A DNA stretch of 64,000 bases from Phycomyces nitens (GCA_022702545.1 JAHRBC010000002.1:4340001-4404000); one strand, 5' to 3'; positions 12,598 through 24,959 are shown, numbered from the stretch's first letter. Made by a program: numbers and translations. Notes: generated by a model not told the origin, from the letters alone.

Positions 12598-15500
12598 CTA
12601 AGCATAAAGCTTTCTAGGCAAGGGAATGACAAGAACTTTGGCTGCACCACGACCAGAAATATGATTGCCTATCGCAATTGGCGAAAGGATGCGATGGACA
12701 GGCAAAATATTATCATAGTTGTACTTTTGAAAAGTTGGCTTATACAGCTCAATACCCTGGTTGATTCTTGGTTGATGGTAAGGGATTTCATACCACTCAA
12801 CAAAAGCAAAAACATGCTGAGGATTCAGGCGCACAAGAAAGTTGGCTGGAGTAGGGGTTGGCGAAAAATTGTGAACGAAAAGATATTTAATACGACCAGC
12901 GTATATCTCCCCAGAATCACCGTTTTTCTCAATATACATTGCCTGGATATATGAACCTCTTCCGTTTGCCCCCTCGCTGCCTTTATAGACTTGTCCAAGA
13001 AGATTTATCGAGGTAAACTTCTGGATTCTGTCATTGACAAAGTTTGTGCTTCTAATGATGTTCTTTGCACTGCAAAGATCATCATCGGCATATTCCATCT
13101 TGTAATACTTCAGCAGGCATTCGTACTCAATTTTCCTCATTGTTGTTGGTGTTTTCAGGACCAATGGCAGGGCAGATGACGGAAGGGGCTCATTGCCAAA
13201 CGTTTGCTTTGTTAGATCCATTGCTGATTCCAAAAAGGCAGGGAGAGAAAAATCGACAGCCTATTTTGCTGAGGCGCAAACACAGTGGTGGGAGACAGTC
13301 TGTTGAACAGAGCAAGATGACTTGGGCTGGTGATGGTGGCGAGATGAGCTTGGTAAAAGTCACCTTTTGAACCACTTTGGACAAACTTATTCATGTACGT
13401 CTTCTCAAAACCGGCTTTACGATTGGTATTAAAGCCTTTGACAAGCCCATTGTAGCGTTCAAAGCTGAACAGCCAATATCCATAAATGGGCCCGAAATCT
13501 TGGATTGTCTCTTTCAAATGGAGGTGAAGGTGCATGTTTGGAGACAGGACGTCATGCTCGTACAATTCTTCACACCCACTGCAGAATCTCTCGAGACTAT
13601 CATGAGCAAGCTCAACCTCTTCTTCACTGATTGTTGGCTTCGTCAATAATCGGCAGGCATCAACAAACTCGATCCAGTTGGCAAACAGATTATCTTCCAA
13701 CCGTCCCTTCAGCACAACAGGCGAGTAAATCAAGCACCATGATTTCCATTCATCTGCCTTCATGAATGGAAATCCCTTTGCGATCTTGGTGGTGAGAGTG
13801 GCATATTCCATGGGCAATGTAATCGTGTTTGCCTCAACCTGCATCTCACAAAGGTCGTTATCATCAAGATGACCACACAGGATCCACTTTTCCATCATGC
13901 GCTTGGCCGTTCCAAGGAAGAGGTTGTGCATCGGGTCCACAATGGTTGCCCTGACTGGCTCAAAGTATGAAAGGCGGTGAAGCTCAGACCACCGCACTCC
14001 ATTCTCAACTTCCAATTGCTTTCTCTCTGTCAAGCTTGCTGCGTTTTTCCACATGATGGCATGCTGACGGTTCTCTTCTTTTGTGCGGCCAATCCACTCT
14101 GAAGAGTTGAATCCAGAATAGTCAACAATGGATGTGCCTTCAAAACGGAAAAAGTGCCGATTGCACTTATGGCATGCGTTTCTGCTGTTGTGAGAAGTGA
14201 ATCCGCATGTCTTTCTTGCAGCAGGTATATCACATGCAACCATCAGCAGAGCAGCACGAACCAAAGCACCAGAACGACTATACGTATCAATACTGATACC
14301 AGTGTACAGATCCTTGAGCTCATCAACAAGGGGGCGCAGGTAGTTGTTGATCTCAGCAGTGCTTGCTTCTTTGGGACCTGGCATGAGCCCAATGAGAATC
14401 ACATTCTCCATCTTATTACGTTCATCTCTTGGCAAATTGTTGATTGTAAGATATATCGCACCGCAAGAATAAGTTACCCCATCAAAAGGCTGGAACCAAT
14501 CGATGTTGAGTGTTAACAGCAATGATCTTTCTTTGGCCACAAACTGCATGCCGTCCTCGTCCACAAACTCCTTCCACATCTTTCCATCATAAACATCAAA
14601 CATGGTGCCAGGAACCTTTGGACCACGATTCCACATGTTTATGGCTGTTTCAAATGAAGGACGCTTGAAAAGCTTTGCCAAGGCAGTTTTCAGCGAGTTG
14701 TATACAAAAGTGCGCTTTGCAGTCAATCCATTACTAATTCCAGACTTGAACAGACTGTTTCCACATTCATTCTGGCGGCCAAGTTTCTTTCCAGTACAAC
14801 AAGTAGGTACTTCACTATTGCTTTTATACAGAGTGTGACAATCACTGCATGCAACAAATGTTGACACACCACTTGTCATAGCACTGTATCCAGTCATCTT
14901 CTTTAAACCGGGGATACTTGTTGGGAGTCTGAAGCTTTCCCCATAGTGCTCCAAGATTGCGTTAATGAATGAAATCAATATCACGGCACCCTCATCAACA
15001 ACAAAGGAAGAAATAAACATGACAAGAAAAATGGCTATCAATCTATGCCATGGATCTTCAGGAAGATTGGCTGAATTCTCTGTGAGTATTAATGATAATT
15101 AAATATTAATATCTTTTATCCAAAGGCACTAGCAACACTTGTTTATTGCTGACCTTCACCCTGCTCGGCCTCTTCTTCCTCGGCATCTTCATCAGACGAT
15201 TCATGCTCAGATGAATATTCTTCAATGAGCTCATCTGTTCCAAAAAGAAAATCTTCGGCCGAAAGAGGTAAGAACCCATCGGGATATTCCATGGATGACG
15301 GTACATCATTAGAGTAACTGTCATCTATTGAAACCGAGCATAAGTAAAGTGTATATTGAGTATAAAAAATAAAATACTATGTACATTCAATGTCCTCTTC
15401 AAATTCAATTGCTTCCATGTCCACATCAACACTGCTTTGATGGACGGGCAAGACTATTTAAAATATTATTAATATTACAGCCCACACTATATAATAGCCA

Positions 15501-15658
15501 TTTTATTTACGATTGATATTTCTATCCAATTCTCTGTCTTTGTCACTCTGAGCATGACGCTTGGCAGTTCTTTTGGCAGTGATCATGTAGCCAGCAGGAT
15601 TGCAAACGCATTTCGAGCATCAGCATTCAACTTCATTAGCATTGGGAATGGCAAACAT
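12598..15658 (-). pseudogene. E2 CACTA-like transposase, with nonsense and frameshift lesions
   Basis: The main exon (from about 15080 to 12598) keeps the whole core: LNIDWFQPFDG, VACDIPAARK, CHKCNRHF, IVDPMHNLFLGTAKR, FERYNG. Two lesions are visible. In exon 1 (15658-15511) the finger has TGC-TGA-TGC where E8 has TGC-AGA-TGC, so a stop falls inside the zinc motif. Near 13225-13245 a 2-nt gain (CTCTC run) relative to E8 shifts the frame just before the conserved FGNEPLPPS segment; the remaining C-terminus, to the IPLPRK end, continues in another frame to 12598. Acidic exons 2 and 3 (about 15458-15390 and 15330-15150) are present. It is closest to the E8 transposase. Confidence 0.82.
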
Positions 15659-16077
15659 TTTTTAGGGTTTATATCAAAAGAGAATATATAATAGCAGTAG
15701 TTTATTGCCCATTCCTTTATAGTTTTATTATTACTTTCAGGTACTCTGTAATCTATCTAACCAATAAGACATGCTTATATCTGTCAATGATACTAACCAA
15801 AGGATTTTCCCTGAGTTGCAATTTTTCATATACTGTTATTGATAATAACACCCCACAATTAATCATTGATTTAACACCATTTTTGCAGTGTATCTTAAGG
15901 TGGTAAAAGACCACATATATAAGGAAGTCAAAGAGTTAGTGCAACAGCACATTGAAAGAGTATATAAAGAACAGCACATTTTGTATCTTAATAAAGACAA
16001 GCTTATAGACAGTCTCAAAGTATTTCTTATTGTCTATTTTCTACCATTCCATTATTTTTTCCCCGTGAATTATAACA

Positions 16078-17303
16078 TTGCCCGTTCGGTTACCATACAC
16101 AACCATACAAACACATCACGCGTCATACTGACACGTGTGTTGTGGGCAGGTTTGGTTTCGACCATGAAGCTGGACCAAGGGCCCGGACATAGACGTAGGA
16201 GGTGTCGGAGGCCGGGCTAGCCTGAGTAAGAAGTCCGAGCCGAGTGAGTTGGGCGGGTTTCCGGTGAGGTGACGTTGGCAGGGCGATCCCCGAGTTTCTA
16301 TATTTTTCTTTCTTCCTAGTCTTTTCCCGTTTTTTATTTTATCACATTTATTTATTTCCTTTTTTATATTATTTCCTTTTCTATTTCTTTTGTGAATCCT
16401 TGACACCTTCTTGCAGGATTGCACCATTTAACACCTCTTTAAACAATTGTCTTTGTACAATGTACTTCTTCCATTTTTACCTTTATTATTTTTACAATAT
16501 TTTTATACTATACTTTATCCCACTGGTCTAGAATTGCATCATTTTATTCACTTATTTCTTTATTCTTCGTTTTACATTGACTGCGATGGCACAATTCCAT
16601 CCAGTTATTTTATTATTTTTGGTTATTCTTTTTCGATTCTGAATGTCTATGAAAGACATTCAGTTTTCAATCAATAAAACATATCTTTCGTTGAGTTCAA
16701 TACCAGTTCTATTTTATTTTATTTGTACTTTTCGATCTCTGAAGAGCAGTGATATTTTTCCTGGTTACATTTTGGGAATATACTGTTGAGTTTCGTTAGT
16801 CATTTTCTTTATCTTTATTATTGTTTTATTATTTGCTGTCGTTCATCACTATACACAACCGTATACACACATCACGCGTCAACTGACACGGGTGTTTTAG
16901 GGTTTCCAGCTTCGCCCACTTCTCTCTATTTCACGTGACTTTTCCAAGGCCTTCTCTGCTAGAAAGTGTGACATAGCATCCTGATCAACTTGGCAACATC
17001 ACCTTTCCCCATTTGCAAGTCACCTTATTTCTCATATCTCCCTTTTCTCCGCACTTCTTTGATTTTCCATATTTGTCACCCTCGCTCTCATTTCAAACCC
17101 CTCCTATCCATTTCCATATTTATCCATTGTACACTATTTTTGTCATCTATCTTCCTTTCCCTTCTCCCCACGTTGCTGTCTGTGTGCACTTATCTTTCTC
17201 TTCATGTTATCTACCTCTTTACACCCTCTCACACATTGGCACTTCATTTTATTCATACCCCTTCATATCTCTGTCCCTTCTCTCACACTGCTCACTTTAT
17301 CAT
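16078..17303. other. Unassigned 1.2-kb stretch with a ~48-bp direct repeat and a GC-rich island
   Basis: No protein domain is recognised. The segment 16091-16141 recurs at 16849-16898 with few differences (both contain CACATCACGCGTCA and GACACG). Between them lies a GC-rich patch (16140-16300) that stands out in AT-rich surroundings, then T-rich DNA. From 16985 to 17300 the plus strand is strongly pyrimidine-rich. It may be old intergenic or retroelement sequence; I cannot name it. Confidence 0.4.
16091..16898. repeat. Pair of ~48-bp direct repeats (16091-16141 and 16849-16898)
   Basis: Both copies read TACACAACC, then CACATCACGCGTCA, then CTGACACG followed by GTGT. They are about 0.75 kb apart in the same direction. 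Each also contains a short imperfect palindrome around the CACGCGTC and GACACGTGTG parts. They could be ends of a decayed element or a shared promoter block. Confidence 0.55.
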
Positions 17304-17907
17304 CACTGCAAAAGAAGGGTTGTATTAGCCAGAATTAGAGATTTTGAATTATTACGAATTTTTAAAAATGAATTCTAACTCCATCATTTTGATGATTTTT
17401 TAATGATGAGACCTAATTTCGCATTTTATTTCATATATGAGCTCTAAATCGCATATTTGACGCAAAATAGCACACATTTTAATTGACTTTGCAAAATAAA
17501 TAAATTAAATTGGCATTATTTTTTTTTCATTTTTATAAACTATATCGATTTTTACGATTATTGCTTTTTTATTGATTGTATAGACAAAACATTCAATATA
17601 TTTAAGATGAATCAATGTGTACGTAATAATAATGACCAATATTTTAAAATAAAAAAATAATATTCAAGGATAATTAATAATTTTGGCACCATTAGTAATC
17701 CACCAATTTTTTTTGAATGTAAGAGATTGGGTTTGTAATGCTTATAAATATTAAGGGAGATTGATTCAAAGCCCAGATATCAAAAGACGATGATGAATAA
17801 ATGGTGTGTTTGATAATAGGATTAATAATATATATCATCTCGCTCTGAAATACGATTCATATAAAAAAGAGCCAAATATAATACCTCTTGCTCATATAAT
17901 CTTTATT

Positions 17908-20900
17908 ATGAATAACATTAAAAACGAAACATACAACCTCCTGTGCAAATGTTCAGCCTGTACCAAATATACAGCCAATGGAATATTGCAGAATGCACAG
18001 ACATTCATGCGCCATAAGAATTCTGATAATGTGTCAAGCATTGGTCCCAAGGATAGAGATGATTGTAAGTGAAATTGTATATCGTTATTCATAATCTAAT
18101 AATGTTTGTTGTTAATTATTACAGCCAATGTCAGAAGCACAGTTGAAGAAGAGTCAGATATCATAATGCCTGATATTTCTAATGAGTTTATTGATTGTAA
18201 GTGCGATATATTTTGGTTATCAATTACAGGTACTAACTTTTATTTTATTATAGATGAAGACAGCTTTTCTATCATGTCAGTCGAAACTACTGGACAACAG
18301 ATACCTTTCTTGAGAGAAGACGATGTTTTTGACGTTGAGGAGGAATCAGATGTTGAGTCATCACTCATTGCAGCTGACAATGAGGATTCCGATTCAAATG
18401 ATGAATCTAGCGATGAAGATGAGACTGAGATTGATGGCGGCAATGGTTTTGAACAAATGATGGCTTCAAGTATGTATACATAAAATACAAACATATTTAA
18501 TTGTATACAAGTTATTTATCATATACTTTCCTTTGTAGTTGGATCCTTGAAGATTCATAACATGTCCCAAACCAGCCAGTTCATGGCTATCTTTGGCGTT
18601 ATCTTCCAAGCATTCTACTTGGTTCAAACGGGAGGATCGGCCATGCTCAAATTCTTTCACCATCTTCTTGTTGCCTTTGAGAAGGATGCTGACCTGCCAC
18701 TTACTGTCAATGCCTTGAAAGCAATGACCGGATTTGACGTAATGACCAAAGGCATTGTAAAGTACACCGTTTGCAACAAGTGCTTTGCAATCTACTCGCC
18801 AGACAATCATCAGCCAACATGCACTTTCAAGAAATACTCCAGCACGCATACCCAAATTTGCAACAATCCAATTTTCACCGATCCATCTGCCAGAGATCCA
18901 ATCCCGTTCATGGTATTCCCATACAGCTCACTCAAGAATACTTTGACACAGTATCTCTGTAAGCCTGGATTTGAGGACAAGCTGTTCCAATGGAGATCAA
19001 GAGAGACCGTGGAGAACACCTTCCTTGACATATATGATGGTGCAATGTGGAATGAGTTGCTCGATGATAATGATATGCCATTTGTTGACGATGACTATTC
19101 CCTCATGTTGACATTGAACGTGGATTGGTTTCAGCCATTCGATGGGCGCACTCATGCCAGTGGTGCTTTATATCTGTCGATTAATAACTTGCCCAGAGAG
19201 GAAAGGATGAAGCCAGAAAACATCATTCTTGTTGGCGTCATGCCAGGGCCAAAGGAAGCAAAGACCGATCAGATGAACAACTTTCTTGAGCCTCTTGTTG
19301 ACGAGTTGGTTGACTTTTACACTGGAATGACAATCAAGACGGCCATGTTCCCTGGTGGTGTTCGTGTTCGTGCTGCTCTCATGTGTGTTGCCTGCGATAT
19401 ACCAGCTGCAAGAAAAACCGCGGGATTTACAGGGCATGCAAGCACCAACGCTTGTCACAAGTGTGCACGTCAGTTTTCGGTGATCGATGGATCGAGCAAG
19501 ATCGATTACTCTGGGTTTGACGTTGAGAATTGGACACCAAGAGAAAAGGCAGCCAATGCTGTGCATGCCGAAATGTGGTTCAATGCAGAATCAGACGTCG
19601 AACGGGCAGAGTTGGAGAAAAACAATGGTACCCGATATTCTGAATTGCATCGCCTACACTACTTTGATCCTGTCCGGTGTACGATTGTAGATCCTATGCA
19701 CAACTTGTTTCTTGGTACAGCCAAACGGATGATCAGCATTTGGAGAGACCTCGGTTATTTTCCCAGCACCACTCTTGCCCGCATGCAACATCTGGCAGAT
19801 TCCATTCTTGTTCCTCCTGGATATGCTGTATTGTCCAACAAAATTGCTTCTGGGTTCCCATATATGAAGGCAGACGAGTGGCGATCGTGGTGTCTTGTGT
19901 ATTCGCTGGTTGTCCTGGAGAATGCTTTGCCAGAAACAGACTACAATAACTGGCTAGTATTCGTTGATGCATGCCGTCTATTGACAGGACCATCTGTCAC
20001 GACTCAGAGTATAGACGAGGCACACCAGCTCCTTGGCAATTTTGGTGAAAAGTGCGAGATTTTGTATGGAACTGTCAGCATCACACCAAACATGCATCTG
20101 CATATGCACTTACATGAGTCCATGCTTGACTTTGGCCCTGTCTATGCATTCTGGTTGTATAGCTTTGAACGATACAATGGCAAGCTCAAGAATATCAAGA
20201 CAAATCGCCGCAATGGATTCGAGGTCACTTTCATGAAGGTCTTCTTGGAAAAGGGATTCATCAGCAACTTTCTTCAGTTCTATTCTGCCAAACTTTCACT
20301 ACCCATGGTAGAATTTCTCCAAGAAGTTGCTCAAATAGCACCAACGCCTGTAAGATCCTTGGTGAACTCTGAGTACGGCCACCCTCCATATATGCAATTC
20401 AATCTCAACATGTTCCTCCAAGCTGCCACCAATCCATGGTTTAATGTCACTGGAAGTGAAGCCCTGCCATTGACCTCGTTGCCATTGAAATTGTCGCCTT
20501 TATCTATAATGACTGGCAATCATTATAAGTACTTGGTCGAATTCTATAACAAGGCTTACCAAGACACCGGCATTTCCTTCTGTGCCACGGATAGCATCCC
20601 ACTTGGAGGGCATGTCTATATCAACGACCGGATTCGCAAGATGAAGAAGATTTCGTTGCTAGGACAAGAGTATTGGAGTGGTGAAAAGAAAAAGCGCGGT
20701 TCTTTTGTACAAGTCTCGTTTCTGGACAATTCGACAAGTGAATTTGTTGCATTTCCCAGCCAGATTGAGTATTTATTTACTCATATTATCAAGATTGGTG
20801 GAATCGAAAGAGTTTCTACTTTTGCTTTTGTCAAATGGTTTCCGACGTATAATGCTGGCAGATATCAACCATTGATCAACCAAGGTCTGGAGCTGTGGGA

Positions 20901-21042
20901 GAAGGGATTTTTAGAGGAGACCGTTGAGTGTATTATTCCAGTACATCGTCTGCATTCTTGCTTTGCATTGACAACTCACAATCTCTAACAAGGGTCTCAA
21001 AAACGCCTGATTATTCCATTACCTAGAAAAGTCGTCACTTAA
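17908..21042 (+). pseudogene. E3 CACTA-like transposase, C-terminus cut by CAA-to-TAA
   Basis: Exons 17908-18064, 18125-18196, 18254-18469 and 18539-21042 join in frame. Exon 1 has the Cys finger (CKCSAC, then RH) and exon 3 is acidic. Exon 4 has LNVDWFQPFDG, VACDIPAARK, CHKC, IVDPMHNLFLGTAKR and FERYNG, all intact. At 20986-20988 a TAA replaces the CAA of E5, removing the last 18 residues, which hold the conserved IPLPRK end found in every sister. Whether the shorter protein works is unknown; the motif's conservation suggests not. The original stop is TAA 21040-21042. The accessory gene lies 530 bp downstream on the other strand. Confidence 0.85.
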
Positions 21043-21572
21043 TAAAAAAATTGCGTTTTTGACCACAAACATCAGCCACGTAATGCTTATTTTTCTTGTT
21101 TTACTTTACTATCTGCTCTTTTATCAATACATTTTTAAGATTGATTAAAATAGTAAATTGATATATACAAGTTATGTCCTTTAAAACAGATATCAAAACA
21201 AATATTTATTTTCTCCAGCTCATTATGTGATAAGCCAAGTAGTTGTTTATTTAATATCCGATGATCAGCTATATTTTAAAGTTTATACTACATAATATAC
21301 TAAAAATTTTCATTCAAATTCCAAGTTTATAAAGCCGATGAAAATATTTTATTTTGCTATTAAATATTTGTTTTGCAATAATTACAACTAAAATAAAATA
21401 ACCATTAAAAATAACATTGTTTCTCACCATCTTGTCTTTCTTTATTTTTTGATGCTTCAACAATACAAAAACGAGTAATGCCAATCCTACCACCATCATC
21501 TTCCAGCCCAACAACTTGTTTCAACTTATTCAATAAAGACCATTATATCAAGACAACCAAATAAAAATATTT
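21043..21572. other. E3 spacer between convergent genes
   Basis: AT-rich DNA between the tail ends of the transposase and accessory genes, mirrored in E5 at 36004-36535. It is much longer than the ~100-bp spacers of E1, E2, E4, E7 and E8. No gene is recognised. Confidence 0.6.
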
Positions 21573-22671
21573 TTATTGTCGTGTTGCAATCCACTTGACA
21601 ACACACGCCTTCTGCTCTTTTGACAATTCAATATGTCTACTTTCAACAGGACAAGAAGAAAAGTCAATGACCTTCATCTTCTTTTCCTTGCTCCTCTGGG
21701 CTTTCAACTCGCTCAAGTACTCCTCGACCTATATCATAATTGAATTAATTAATTATATTAAGCACATCAAATTTGCCCGAACAATATCTTACCAAAGGAT
21801 GTCTATTGCTGGGAGTATAAACGGTATACTCCCGTTGCTCATCATCAGACTCAATGTCGGACAACATCTCTTTGTCCAAGAGATCCTCGACAGCCTCTCC
21901 ATACTTGGACTCCAAGTTTGCCTTGTCTGCCAAATGCAGCCTCTTGTAGGCTTTGAGGATCTATTTCAAAATCAAGTATTAGAAGTATGAAAACAAATAT
22001 TATATTATACTAACTCTTGTTTTTCTCGTACATCTACGAGAAGACTGGTTTCACTTAGCTAACTTTTCTGGCGAGGTGTTAGCTCTGTTTAGCTTGTACG
22101 AGATGTGCTGTCTTGTTTTTTCCTCTATGACTGCAGACACAAGAGGCTGTCCTTCGGGCTGTTGATGGATATACATCCGGACCTTGTCTGCAATAGGCCA
22201 GTTAGACGAAGAGAGCACCCCCTCATTCATTGTCAATGGTGTAGACACCAAGACATTCCTTGTCTCTGATCGTATGAGGCGCTATATGATATAGGGTAAG
22301 TAATTCATCGATATAAAATTAATATTTATATATAGATATCCTACCGAGACCAATGGAAGTCAATACTTCATATACATCTGTGGTGGTGGAGCTTGATGGG
22401 GGGAAACTTGGCTACTGTTGCCATTTGAGTTCTTGAGGGATTCCATCCCTTGATGGACCTGCTGCAACAGGACATGCGACTCATTCAGTCTCGTATTAAT
22501 AGCCAACAGGTTTGACAACACTGCGCCATCCAGTTCGGCGTTGTTGCTTGGAGCAGGAAGGATTGTCTGCATCACAGTTCCTGCTGGTCTAGTGGCACTA
22601 GTCTTCCCAATCGACTTCTTGGTAGTTGACTTGTAGATCTTTTTGGAGCTTGATGATAGAAATTGAGACAT
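21573..22671 (-). pseudogene. E3 accessory gene with two CGA-to-TGA stops
   Basis: Exons follow E5: 22671-22345 (109 codons), 22281 to about 22015, then about 21960-21793, and a last exon ending at TAA 21573. Exon 1 begins MSQFLSSSSKK and has a Ser/Lys-rich start with a heptad-like SNLLAINTRLNESHVLLQQV stretch. Exon 3 has DIESDDEQ. Stops TGA at 22360-22362 and 22051-22053 stand where E5 has CGA. E3 keeps the six-C run that E5 lost, so the two copies carry different lesions. The protein is only distantly like the E1/E8 type but has the same exon plan and acidic D-x-x-S-D block. Confidence 0.75.
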
Positions 22672-23082
22672 TGAATACTAGAAAAATATATTAAAGTGTG
22701 AGGTTCATTGATTATGAATATCTATTTTCCAATAGATTTTGAAATATTCCGTAAATAATACATACATGAGAAAGTAATTAAAAGTAATTAAAAAGTATAC
22801 TTCTTTCTAAAGAGGTTTTATAGTATTTTGATCTTTGCTTACATTATGCTGTCAGGTATACTTAGTAATCTGCTTCAACTGGCTAATCCATTTAATTTGC
22901 TTGCACTGACTAATCCATTTGTAATATTTGGGCTCTGTTTCAAAAATACAAATCATTTTATTAAGTGGGCTTATTAGTTCCACGTCACATTTGAGACACT
23001 CAATATTGCCGTTGATCTCTATTGAATTTTTGCTTTCAACCTTTGTTCTTTTGTTTTCTTTTCCTTTCCTTTACTTTTTGGC

Positions 23083-23578
23083 ATGGTAAGCATCATTCTC
23101 TTTTAAATTTTTTTTTACTCATCATGACTTTATATTTGTCCAGATATTCTTTTCTATATCCATACAAGGGCTGCTGGTTTATGTCAATAACTCTGGTATA
23201 CTGGTAATGTTCTTTTTTATTATCCCATTCAGTTTCCACAAGCTCATTGCTCTGCTTAGTAATTCACGGCCTTCCATTACAAACAAATACAGAGGAGCAC
23301 TTTGCTGTATATTATGGTATGATGACACTCCTTTATACACTAGACATGCTTTATTAACATTTGTTCCATTCATTAGAATTTTTTCGGTCATCTGGTATGT
23401 GCCGATTCCATGTTATCTGGTCAGTAATTGTGTCCGTTATACCCATTACCAAGTAAGTATACAACCTTTCAGCCCTTATATCACTTTACTAATCTATTAT
23501 CTAATAGATGTAATTGAAATATTCTTCATCTGGTTGGCCATTGCGCCCATTGCACCCATTACACTGATGACCAAGTAA
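23083..23578 (+). CDS. E3 arm gene: small hydrophobic protein, ATG on its own mini-exon
   Basis: An ATG at 23083-23085 is followed at once by a GTAAGC donor. The next exon, 23144-23452, is exactly 103 codons, in frame with the ATG, and ends at a GTAAGT donor. Splicing to AG at 23507 would add Met-stop, giving about 105 residues; without that splice the frame stays open to 23578. The protein is rich in F, I, L and V, with likely membrane segments near residues 2-15, 20-42 and 75-95. The E5 copy is equally open despite its broken accessory gene. No family is recognised. It starts 412 bp from the accessory start and is divergent from it. Confidence 0.5.
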
Positions 23579-24379
23579 GTATATAACCACTCAACGTTTA
23601 TATTATTTTCCTGACATATTCTTAATAGATATTACCAAAATTTTCTATATCATTTATCAAAGTATTCAAGTTTTCTCAATATAAATACCAATGTAAGTAT
23701 TGTTGTTTTATTCAAATTATTTTACAGTCTGCTAAAATAAACCCATGAAAATTATCTAGCCACCCTTTTTTTTTTCAAAAGAAAACAAACACCCACGTAA
23801 GCAGTGCCGCAGCAAGTAACAAAGGAAGGTAGGGGGTCTAGTAGACCAGGGTAACCCATATATTCTCCGGATGAGTAAAAGAATACCCATCCAATTGAGA
23901 AAAGGGCAAGGCTAGCATATTAGGCAATAAAAGTAGGAGTGAGTAGAGATGAGAACGAATAGAAATCATTAGGAAAACTTTTTTTATCCAATAAAAACTA
24001 TTATAAACTACATCTTTGGCCTGTATCTGCCATGAATTCATACCGAATTCATACTGAATCCTGTGAGGACACTGCTTTAATATTGAAGAGAGCAACCTAT
24101 ATAAAGTAATTTAAAGAACTGAATCTTTCGGGGCTAGAAAATATGGGATGAAAAAAAAAAGAAACCCCCCAATTTTCGTGACAAAAAAAAGCACAAAAAA
24201 AATAACCCACCTTTTGCTTTTTGCGCTTTGACGTTTCAGTATACTGATTGGAATCATTCAGACAACGAATCCTAAAAATTTAATATTAAAAAATTTGGCA
24301 AATATTATATCAAATCTTTATCATTCAGTCAAGAATTTTATAAATATCAGTATACTAAAATGGCCCTTCTTTTGCAGTG

Positions 24380-24780
24380 TTCATTCCTTGATTAAAGATA
24401 GCAGAGCTGAAGATGTGATATACAAGATTCCAATTGGATGTTTATGCCATTGACAACCTTACATAAGGGAGGGTCATTTAGTTTTACTTCAAAAAAGTAG
24501 AGCAAAGAAAAGAAAAGAAATACAAACTAACCTCGGCATAATACAGCTATAAAAAAATTTTCATTTTTTTTGGTGTTTGAAAACGGGTGAGATGTGTATT
24601 TCATTCCTAGATTAAAAACAACAGAGCTGAAGATGTGGTATACAAGATGCCAATTGGGCATTTATTAAGGTGGCAATCTTATGTGATGGAGAGTTATTCA
24701 ATTTTATTTCAAAGGAGAGGACCAAAGCAAAGATAAAACAGCTAAAGGAAAAGAGGAAAAGAAAAAGTGCACTAAAACAT
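24380..24780. repeat. Two ~215-bp imperfect direct repeats in arm A
   Basis: Units starting near 24380 and 24600 share TTCATTCC, GATTAAA, CAGAGCTGAAGATGTG, TATACAAGAT and CCAATTGG. The same pair occurs in arm B at about 47930-48306. In arm A the first unit is cut by the E3 end; arm B extends further. Confidence 0.7.
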
Positions 24781-24959
24781 ATACTAAAAATATGAGAGAA
24801 CCAATAAGAGCAGCCTAAAGAATATTAAAGCCCTGGTCTGTTTCTCTTTGATGAAGGCTCATTGCTCATTCCTAGTGATGTAAACCTATATCAAACAGTA
24901 GAAATATTATATTAATATTAAATTGAGAATAGATGAGCAACAAAAAAGCTCTAACTTAT

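Larger units (their letters stand above)
9773..15890. mobile_element. E2: complete but decayed three-gene CACTA-like transposon, TSD TAT
   Basis: The left end is CACTGGAAAAATAT at 9773 and the right end ATTTTTGCAGTG at 15890. TAT flanks both sides (9770-9772 and 15891-15893), a 3-bp target duplication as in CACTA elements. The accessory gene (+) and transposase gene (-) are tail to tail and the left arm shows a spliced minus-strand unit. Both main genes carry lesions, so this copy is dead as an autonomous element. Confidence 0.88.
9616..16077 (+). mobile_element. 3' LTR of the gypsy element, split by E2
   Basis: The LTR starts with TG at 9616 directly after the polypurine tract and runs to 9772, where E2 is inserted. 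It continues after E2 from 15894 to a likely CA end at 16076-16077. Without E2 and its TAT duplication it would be about 340 bp, a normal LTR length. The 3' boundary is a guess from the CA; the 5' partner LTR is not in the window. Confidence 0.5.
17304..24379. mobile_element. E3: three-gene CACTA-like transposon, near-identical inverted partner of E5
   Basis: Left end CACTGCAAAAGAAGGG at 17304; right end CCCTTCTTTTGCAGTG ending at 24379. Length 7.08 kb, nearly identical to E5 (33201-40273) in reverse orientation, with few amino-acid differences. Unlike E5 it has no matching target duplication: CAT on the left, TTC on the right. Its right flank is arm A, while its left flank is unrelated, which suggests a rearrangement after insertion. 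Three stop codons relative to E5 inactivate its accessory gene and clip its transposase. Confidence 0.88.

Noticed and set aside
16116..16427. Minus-strand 103-codon open frame
   Set aside because: It spans the GC-rich island and low-complexity DNA, has no domain, and no sister copy is available to test conservation.
16990..17378. Plus-strand open frames of 112-121 codons
   Set aside because: The region is pyrimidine-rich, which produces long F/L/S/P frames by composition alone in more than one frame.
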